Shown here: in pieces, positions 6,473 to 11,369 of the stretch
Layout: each line of letters starts with the position of its first letter
How positions within the stretch are numbered: position 1 is the stretch's first letter
Source: Leptolyngbya sp. SIO4C5
Lineage (GTDB): Bacteria > Cyanobacteriota > Cyanobacteriia > Phormidesmidales > Phormidesmidaceae
Reading direction: 5' to 3'
Assembly (NCBI GenBank): GCA_010671965.1
Contig: JAAHIC010000076.1
Span: 1-11,369, forward strand
Length of the DNA: 11,369 nucleotides
Made by a program: the position numbers and the translations under genes
Notes under the pieces: model-generated
Told to the model about the DNA's origin: nothing
The model's input: only the letters and a program-made list of their open reading frames with translations
Database searches by the model: none

Positions 6473-6928
6473 CTAATCCCGCGAGATAAAAATCTCATAG
6501 GGATAAAATTCGCCGTCCCAGTCCCCAATCCAGAGGTGATAGACGCCCGCAGGCCAGTTGCCGACAAACTCTGGCTGCAGGGTGCCGTTGGAGTCGTCTA
6601 CGCACTTGGTTTCCCCCGTTCGCTGCCGCCGCATAAACAGAGTGACATCGCCTGCGGACTCAACCCTGACCCGCAGGGCGCTAAAGTCTGCCCTCAGCTC
6701 CAGAATGTGATCTGGCACATCATTCGTGTTGATATAGCCGCAGTCGTCATGCCAAACGCTGCCGCCTGACTGTCCCTGCCCCTGGACTGGGTTGGGCGTG
6801 AAGTTGGGGGACAGTTCAAAGGTTTCGTAATCGGCTTTAGCGGTTGTGGCTAGGCACGTAGCCAAAATAGCGGGTAAGGCGATCGCAACAGCTTTTGCGC
6901 CCATAGTTAGAAAAATTGGAACACTCAT
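6473..6928 (-). CDS. Small exported protein with a beta-sandwich-like domain, unknown function
   Basis: This is a 151-residue protein when started at the ATG 6928-6926, which has AGAAGG five bases upstream. Two in-frame upstream ATGs (6994 and 6952) would add a more basic N-terminus and cannot be excluded. Residues 11-29 form a hydrophobic signal core ending in the cleavage site AKA-DYE (32/33). The mature part (about 119 residues) has alternating beta-strand segments, such as ILELRADFSALRVRVES and GDVTLFMRR, then CVDDSNG and NWPAGVYHLWIGDWDG. This is like small secreted cyanobacterial proteins and pre-peptidase-C-type sandwich domains. Cys63 and Cys109 could form a disulfide. It probably acts in the periplasm or outside the cell. 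Ligand and role are unknown. It is divergent from serA and convergent with the geranylgeranyl-reductase-family gene. Confidence 0.75.
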   Translation of the reverse strand: MSVPIFLTMGAKAVAIALPAILATCLATTAKADYETFELSPNFTPNPVQGQGQSGGSVWHDDCGYINTNDVPDHILELRADFSALRVRVESAGDVTLFMRRQRTGETKCVDDSNGTLQPEFVGNWPAGVYHLWIGDWDGEFYPYEIFISRD

Positions 6929-6933
6929 ATAAA

Positions 6934-6939
6934 CCTTCT
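6934..6939 (-). promoter_or_regulatory. Shine-Dalgarno site selecting the start of the exported protein
   Basis: AGAAGG on the minus strand is five bases from the ATG at 6928-6926. It favours that start over the upstream in-frame ATGs at 6952 and 6994. Confidence 0.5.
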
Positions 6940-7091
6940 TTCGTCTTAGCATGAAGCCTGACCGGAATGATCGCGATCGCCAAAGCTTCATCACCGGGCT
7001 CCAGATTACAAAACATTAAGCAGCCCTGTATTTCTTCTCCAAAACCTAAAGCTCTTTGCCAATTCCCCGCAGTAGCCGCTCAGCTTTGCAG

Positions 7092-7097
7092 TAAAAT
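7092..7097 (+). promoter_or_regulatory. Possible -10 box of the serA operon
   Basis: TAAAAT lies about 30 bases before the serA ATG, within the 198-bp gap between divergent genes. No convincing -35 element is seen at the usual distance, so this is a weak prediction. Confidence 0.3.
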
Positions 7098-7126
7098 GGC
7101 AGCTTGTGAAAACCCGTTGCTGAGCT

Positions 7127-8707
7127 ATGCCTAAGGTTCTCGTCTCTGACCCAATCGATCAAGCTGGACTAGATATTCTCTCCCAGGTGGCCCAGGTTGA
7201 TGTAAAGACCAAGCTGCCGCCAGAGGAGCTGATTAAAATTATTCCCAACTATGACGCGCTGATGGTGCGCTCTGGTACCCGCGTCACCCAGGACGTGATT
7301 GAAGCTGGCAAACAGCTCAAGATTATTGGCCGGGCCGGTGTCGGTGTTGACAATATTGACGTGCCTGCCGCCACTCGGCGCGGCATTGTGGTGGTGAACT
7401 CTCCCGAAGGCAATACCATTGCTGCAGCTGAACACGCCTTAGCCATGATGCTGTCGCTGTCGCGCTACATTCCTGCTGCCGATCAGTCTGTGAAGGGAGG
7501 CAACTGGGATCGCAAGCGTTTCTTAGGGGTCGAAGTTTACAAGAAGACTTTAGGCGTTGTCGGTTTGGGTAAGATTGGCTCCCATGTCGCTACGGTAGCC
7601 CGCGCCCTGGGCATGAAGCTGCTGGCCTATGATCCCTTTATCTCTAGTGAGCGAGCTGAGCAAATTGGCTGCCGCCTAGTCGATCTCGATCTGCTGCTGC
7701 GGGAGGCAGATTACATCACCCTGCACCTGCCCAAAACGCCGGAAACCACCCATCTGATCAATGCCGAAACCCTGGCAACTATGAAGCCCACTGCCCGCAT
7801 CGTCAACTGTGCTCGCGGCGGCATTATTGATGAAGAGGCGCTGGCAGCGGCCATCAAGTCGGGGCAAATTGCCGGCGCTGCCCTAGACGTTTACGAGGCT
7901 GAGCCTTTAGGGGAGTCTTCTCTGCGTGAGATTGACATGGCCGCTATTCTTACCCCCCACCTTGGCGCTTCTACCGAAGAAGCTCAGGTCAACGTTGCAA
8001 TTGACGTGGCTGAGCAAATTCGGGACGTGCTGCTGGGCCTGCCTGCCCGCTCCGCCGTGAATATTCCCGGTCTGCGGCCTGACGTGCTGGAGAAGCTCCG
8101 CCCTTACCTGCAGCTAGCCGAAACCCTCGGTAACCTAGTCGGGCAGCTTGCTGGCGGTCGGGTAGAGTCGCTCAATGTGCGCCTGCAGGGAGAACTGGCC
8201 CAAACGGACAGTCAGCCTGTAGTGGTGGCGGCGCTGAAGGGCTTGCTGTCTCACGCGCTGCAGGAGCGGGTCAACTACGTCAACGCCAACATCGAGGCTA
8301 AAGAGCGGGGCATTCACGTGGTAGAAACCCGCGATGCCAATGTGCAGGACTACACGGGGTCTTTGCAGCTTTCTGCCAAAGGCTCGCTGGGTGAACATTC
8401 AGTCACCGGGGTGCTGTTAGGCGGCAGCGAGATTCGGGTCACGGACATTGACGATTTCCCGATCAACGTACCGCCTACTCCCTACATGCTGTTTACCCTG
8501 CACCGGGATATGCCAGGCATTATTGGCAAAATCGGCTCTCTGCTAGGCAGCTTCAATGTCAACATTGCCAGTATGCAGGTAGGACGCAAGATTGTGCGGG
8601 GCGATGCCGTGATGGTGCTCAGCATTGACGATCCCTTGCCGGAGGGCATTCTTTCGGAGATTACCAAGGTGCCGGGAATTCGGGATGCTTACACAGTAAG
8701 CCTTTAA
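7127..8707 (+). CDS. serA: D-3-phosphoglycerate dehydrogenase
   Basis: This enzyme catalyses the first step of phosphorylated serine biosynthesis, oxidising 3-phosphoglycerate to 3-phosphohydroxypyruvate with NAD in the cytoplasm. The 526-residue length matches the long type. The order is an N-terminal substrate domain ([11 protein letters not shown]), the NAD-binding loop GLGKIG (146-151) and the catalytic triad Arg230 in NCARGG, Glu259 in YEAEP and His278 in TPHLG. An intervening allosteric substrate-binding (ASB) domain (~318-450) and a C-terminal ACT domain (~453-526, starting [18 protein letters not shown]) follow. The ACT domain implies feedback control, usually by serine. It is the first gene of a plus-strand operon with prmA 54 bp behind. 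The whole gene lacks the HIP1 octamer, but nothing else about it looks foreign. Confidence 0.97.
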   Translation: MPKVLVSDPIDQAGLDILSQVAQVDVKTKLPPEELIKIIPNYDALMVRSGTRVTQDVIEAGKQLKIIGRAGVGVDNIDVPAATRRGIVVVNSPEGNTIAAAEHALAMMLSLSRYIPAADQSVKGGNWDRKRFLGVEVYKKTLGVVGLGKIGSHVATVARALGMKLLAYDPFISSERAEQIGCRLVDLDLLLREADYITLHLPKTPETTHLINAETLATMKPTARIVNCARGGIIDEEALAAAIKSGQIAGAALDVYEAEPLGESSLREIDMAAILTPHLGASTEEAQVNVAIDVAEQIRDVLLGLPARSAVNIPGLRPDVLEKLRPYLQLAETLGNLVGQLAGGRVESLNVRLQGELAQTDSQPVVVAALKGLLSHALQERVNYVNANIEAKERGIHVVETRDANVQDYTGSLQLSAKGSLGEHSVTGVLLGGSEIRVTDIDDFPINVPPTPYMLFTLHRDMPGIIGKIGSLLGSFNVNIASMQVGRKIVRGDAVMVLSIDDPLPEGILSEITKVPGIRDAYTVSL

Positions 8708-8761
8708 TTAAACCGTCTAAGCTGGCAATATCTGCATATATCCTTCTGGGGCGTCTTCGTT

Positions 8762-9652
8762 TTGGTCAATAGCTGGTGGGAAATTCAGGTCTTGTGTCAT
8801 CCGGCCTTGGAAGATTTGGTCTATTGGCGGTTTGACACTTACGACGGGCGCGGCACCTCTAGTGAGCGCCGAGGACAGCATCGCTGTGTGCGCGCTTATT
8901 TCCCTCAGGAGCAGTTTCAAATGCTCGATCTGGCAGCACTGGCCTTGGTGATGAAGCAAGATGCTCTCTGCGCCGAACTGCCGCTGCCGCGTCTAGAGTG
9001 GCAGCTCATCGACGAGGAAGACTGGTCTAAGAGCTGGAAGTCTTACTGGCAGCCGCAGAAGATTGGCGATCGCTTTTTGATTAACCCGGCCTGGCTGCCG
9101 GAGCCAACCGAAGGCGATCGCGTGGTGCTGCGGCTTGATCCGGGGGCCGCCTTTGGTACGGGTACTCACCCCACCACCCAGCTCTGCCTAGAGTCGCTGG
9201 AAATGCGGCTTGGCGAACAGGCTGAAGATAAGGTACTGGCCGATATTGGCTGCGGCTCTGGCATTCTCTCGATTGGGGCTTTACTGCTGGGGGCTAAGCA
9301 GATCTATGCTGTGGATATTGATCCGCTGGCGATTAAGTCCACCGATGCAAATCGGGCGCTAAATCAGCTCTCTGGCGATCGCCTGATAGCCCAGCAGGGC
9401 AGTTTGCAGACGCTGAAAGAGCAGCTAGCGGAGCCAGTGGACGGCATTTTATGCAATATTCTGGCTGAGGTAATTGTGGATCTGATTCCGGATATGACGG
9501 CGATCGCTAAGCCCAGCACCTGGGGCATTCTCAGCGGCATTCTGCTCGATCAGGCCAAAATTGTGGCCGATACTTTGGAAGACAACGGCTGGGTGGTGGC
9601 GACCCTGTGGCGGCGTCAGGAGTGGTGCTGTCTGAATATTCGCCGGGCCTGA
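8762..9652 (+). CDS. prmA: Ribosomal protein L11 methyltransferase
   Basis: This enzyme methylates ribosomal protein L11 using S-adenosylmethionine. The 296 residues start at a TTG. That start is chosen because NSWWEIQV immediately follows, the usual N-terminus of cyanobacterial PrmA, and no ATG or GTG lies between it and the upstream stop. An N-terminal substrate-binding domain precedes the conserved [15 protein letters not shown] (125-138), SAM motif [14 protein letters not shown] (161-173), the acidic AVDIDPLA (183-190) and the NILAEVI motif (232-238). A G-rich CTGGGGCG about 11 bases upstream could serve as ribosome site. It sits between serA and a small membrane protein gene that begins 3 bp after its stop. 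From memory, serA-prmA adjacency is common in cyanobacteria. Confidence 0.95.
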   Translation: MVNSWWEIQVLCHPALEDLVYWRFDTYDGRGTSSERRGQHRCVRAYFPQEQFQMLDLAALALVMKQDALCAELPLPRLEWQLIDEEDWSKSWKSYWQPQKIGDRFLINPAWLPEPTEGDRVVLRLDPGAAFGTGTHPTTQLCLESLEMRLGEQAEDKVLADIGCGSGILSIGALLLGAKQIYAVDIDPLAIKSTDANRALNQLSGDRLIAQQGSLQTLKEQLAEPVDGILCNILAEVIVDLIPDMTAIAKPSTWGILSGILLDQAKIVADTLEDNGWVVATLWRRQEWCCLNIRRA

Positions 9653-9655
9653 GTT

Positions 9656-9844
9656 ATGGACAAGCTCGGCTTTATTTTGAAGGTGCTGGTGGCCTCGGCA
9701 GGGCTGGCGGCCTTGATTAAATACGTGGCTCCTGCCCTCAACATTCCGGCTAACGCTTTTAGCAGCCTGATTTTAGTGCTTTTGCCGACGCTGGTGATGG
9801 TGGGCCTGCTGGGCTGGCGGCTTTGGCAGCAGCCTTCAGAGTAG
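9656..9844 (+). CDS. Small two-helix membrane protein
   Basis: This 62-residue protein is probably inserted in a membrane. One hydrophobic span lies at about 5-24 (GFILKVLVASAGLAAL), followed by a short loop (KYVAPALNIPANAF) and a second span at about 36-56 (SSLILVLLPTLVMVGLLGW). It ends in a short polar tail. The gene starts three bases after prmA and ends three bases before the next gene, so translation is probably coupled along the operon. No known family is recognised. The two spans and 3-bp gaps on both sides argue strongly that it is a real gene. Its role is unknown. Confidence 0.82.
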   Translation: MDKLGFILKVLVASAGLAALIKYVAPALNIPANAFSSLILVLLPTLVMVGLLGWRLWQQPSE

Positions 9845-9847
9845 CCT

Positions 9848-11047
9848 ATGCGCACCCTAGAAGAAATCAACCATCGCATTCGTCAAGGGCAGGCTCAGGT
9901 ATTCACGGCTGATGAGTTCAAGCAGCTAGCTCAAGCAGAAGGCGTTGCTCAGGCTGCCAAAGCTGCAGACGTCGTGACGACGGGCACCTTTGAGCCGATG
10001 GAATCTTCTGGAGCGGTGTTGAATCTGGGCCACACCGATCCGCCGATCAAGATTCGTCACTGTCAGCTCGATGGAGTTGCGGCCTATGCCGGATTTGGGG
10101 CGGTAGATCTCTACTTAGGAGCTTCGCAGATTGCCGAAAGCAGCCGTCTTGGCGATGGCCTAGAAGCCGAAGACGTGCGCGAGCGCGGTGGCGGTCACGT
10201 GATCGCCGATCTGATTGCGGGCAGGCCGGTTCAGCTAAGGGCTGTAGGCCAGGTGACTGACTGCTATCCCCGCGCCAGTTTAGAAACGACGATTACCCGT
10301 GAGACGATCAATCAGTTTTATCTGTTTAATCCTCGCAATCTCTACCAGAACTTTATTGTCGGGGTCAACGGCGGCGATCGCCTGCTGCATACCTACCTGG
10401 GGCCGCTGCAGCCGCGTTTAGGCAATGCTGTCTACTCTAATCCTGGGGCTTTATCCCCTCTGCTGAATGACCCCAATCTGCAGGTGATTGGCATTGGTAC
10501 CCGCATCTTTTTAGGGGGCGGGGTGGGGTATGTCGCCTGGGAGGGCACCCAGCACTTTCCGCTGCAAAAGCGCCTGCCTAATCAAACCCCCATCGGCCCC
10601 GCCGCCACGGTTGCCCTGATTGGCGATGCTAAGCAAATGGATCCAGACTGGGTACGGGGCTGCTACTTCAAAGGCTATGGCCCCTCGCTGATGCTGGGCG
10701 TGGGTGTGCCCATTCCCATCCTGAATGAAGCGATCGCGCAGGGCTGTGCGGTGCAGGATTCAGAGCTGGTGGCTCCGGTGATGGACTTTTCCATTCCAAG
10801 GCGGGTGCGGCCCACGTTTGGCCTGGTTAGCTACGCTCAGCTTAAGTCTGGTCGCCTCACCATCGACGGTCAGACCGTTCGCACCGCGCCGCTAGCTAGT
10901 CTCTATCGCGCCCGCCAGGTAGCCCAGATCCTGAAGGACTGGATTAGCGCTGGCAAATTTGAGCTAACGGCTGCGATCGCGCCGCTGCCCAGCGATCGCA
11001 GTTTCCTGTCTCAAGATCGCTGGGGTTCTCAGGTTAATCTGAGCTAG
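9848..11047 (+). CDS. DUF39/homocysteine biosynthesis (HcyBio) family protein
   Basis: This is a 399-residue soluble protein of the DUF39 (HcyBio) family. In methanogens a member of this family, with a ferredoxin-like partner, is needed to build homocysteine from aspartate semialdehyde and sulfide. Signature stretches are the N-terminal TLEEINHRIRQGQAQVFTADE (split by family as a helix), DVVTTGTFEPMESSGAVLNL (41-60), QVIGIGTRIFLGGGVGYVAW (212-231) and VPIPILNEAIAQ (287-298). Cysteines at 72 (IRHCQLDG), 139 (VTDCYPR), 272 (RGCYFKG) and 300 are candidate sulfur-handling residues. It lacks the C-terminal CBS/ferredoxin extensions found in some archaeal members, and no ferredoxin partner is seen nearby. 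It is the last gene of the serA operon (3-bp gap), which fits amino-acid or sulfur metabolism. Family assignment is strong; activity in cyanobacteria is inferred. Confidence 0.88.
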   Translation: MRTLEEINHRIRQGQAQVFTADEFKQLAQAEGVAQAAKAADVVTTGTFEPMESSGAVLNLGHTDPPIKIRHCQLDGVAAYAGFGAVDLYLGASQIAESSRLGDGLEAEDVRERGGGHVIADLIAGRPVQLRAVGQVTDCYPRASLETTITRETINQFYLFNPRNLYQNFIVGVNGGDRLLHTYLGPLQPRLGNAVYSNPGALSPLLNDPNLQVIGIGTRIFLGGGVGYVAWEGTQHFPLQKRLPNQTPIGPAATVALIGDAKQMDPDWVRGCYFKGYGPSLMLGVGVPIPILNEAIAQGCAVQDSELVAPVMDFSIPRRVRPTFGLVSYAQLKSGRLTIDGQTVRTAPLASLYRARQVAQILKDWISAGKFELTAAIAPLPSDRSFLSQDRWGSQVNLS

Positions 11048-11061
11048 CGCATAGGCTGACC

Positions 11062-11353
11062 CTACTCTTCCTCAGAGCGCGAGCGGCGGAGCGAGGGCTT
11101 TTGGGGTTTGGGCGTAGCGCTACGCGGCGATCGCGGCCTGTCTGAGCTGCCTGGGCGACGATTGGTGTAAGCGTTCTTTTTCTCACCTTTTTTGCGCTTT
11201 TTGGGCGGCACAATCCCGACTGACGAACCGGACTGAACAACCAAGTCGCTGCCCTGACGCTTGACTTCCAGATCCCAAAAGTAGCCCGTTACCCGGCCAG
11301 AGAGTTCTCCTTGTAGAATCAGGCGAAAATCTTTAGTAGATTTGTCAGGGCAT
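11062..11353 (-). CDS. Small protein with a basic, disordered tail; frameshifted at its start, probably by a base error
   Basis: The minus-strand frame ending at TAG 11064-11062 is open back to a TGA at 11355-11353. It encodes a compact N-terminal part (FRLILQGELSGRVTGYFWDL, then EVKRQGSDLVVQSGSSVG) followed by a Lys/Arg/Ser/Pro-rich tail ending RRSRSEEE. This frame has no ATG, but one at 11353-11351 is a single base out of frame. Removing one C from the CCC at 11350-11348 gives ATG CCT GAC AAA and one continuous 96-residue protein (MPDKSTKDFRLIL). Without the correction, only a 60-residue product from TTG 11244 is possible. I believe small proteins with this FRL-GE-GYFWDL core are common in cyanobacteria, but the function is unknown. 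It is convergent with the DUF39 gene, with 14 bp between stops. Confidence 0.6.
11112..11125. repeat. 14-bp perfect palindrome beside a HIP1 site
   Basis: GCGTAGCGCTACGC is a perfect 14-bp palindrome lying one base from the HIP1 octamer GCGATCGC at 11127-11134. Both fall in the basic low-complexity tail of the small minus-strand gene, where they encode Arg, Ser, Ala, Thr and Pro residues. Palindromes of this GCGTAGC-type occur as dispersed short repeats in some cyanobacteria. Only one copy is seen in this window. Confidence 0.5.
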
Positions 11354-11369
11354 CAAGCGCCCAGACAAA

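Larger units (their letters stand above)
1827..11134. repeat. Dispersed HIP1 octamers (GCGATCGC), about 25 copies
   Basis: The palindrome GCGATCGC recurs across the span, mostly within genes. Copies are seen for example at 1827, near 2138, 3099, 3502, 3972, 4027, 4783, 5645, 6879, 9066, 9375, 10374 and 11127. This density is the main evidence for a cyanobacterial origin. Copies are absent from the ATPase gene and most of the TIR-coding part (1-1826) and from the serA region (about 6980-9060). Confidence 0.85.

Noticed and set aside
6434..6769. 111-residue plus-strand ORF
   Set aside because: It is antisense to the exported-protein gene, which has a signal peptide, a ribosome site and a protein-like sequence; this ORF has none of these.

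Overview
The window looks like chromosomal DNA of a cyanobacterium. About 25 copies of the HIP1 palindrome GCGATCGC are scattered through it, a cyanobacterial hallmark. It also carries cyanobacterial-type genes: a geranylgeranyl-reductase-family flavoprotein, alanine dehydrogenase, the serA-prmA pair and a CHAT-TIR protein. GC content is moderately high. A filamentous, non-heterocystous lineage is plausible, but that is only an impression. Both window edges carry gene damage: antiparallel gene halves on the left and an apparent one-base frameshift on the right. This suggests the window is a whole draft contig with unreliable ends.

Left third (1-2272, minus strand): a compact operon of a CHAT protease-TIR fusion, a small P-loop (STAND/AAA-like) ATPase 50 bp downstream, and a small acidic protein overlapping the ATPase stop by ATGA. 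The small protein is broken. Its N-terminal half reads on the minus strand and what looks like its missing C-terminal half reads on the plus strand at bases 1-114. The combination of two effector folds with an NTPase resembles antiviral or programmed-cell-death systems and is the best candidate here for an undescribed system.

Middle (2360-6928): alanine dehydrogenase (minus); a 44-residue unrecognised small protein on the minus strand with a clear intrinsic terminator; a 190-bp divergent intergenic region with two imperfect inverted repeats; then two plus-strand FAD proteins, an HI0933-family oxidoreductase and a geranylgeranyl-reductase-family protein. A convergent minus-strand gene encodes a small exported protein.

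Right (7127-11047, plus strand): a tight operon of serA (3-phosphoglycerate dehydrogenase), prmA (ribosomal protein L11 methyltransferase), a two-helix membrane protein and a DUF39/homocysteine-biosynthesis-family protein, with gaps of 54, 3 and 3 bp. It links serine synthesis to a possible sulfur-amino-acid step. A convergent minus-strand small basic-tailed protein, apparently frameshifted at its start, runs to the right edge. No tRNA, rRNA, CRISPR array or transposase was seen.
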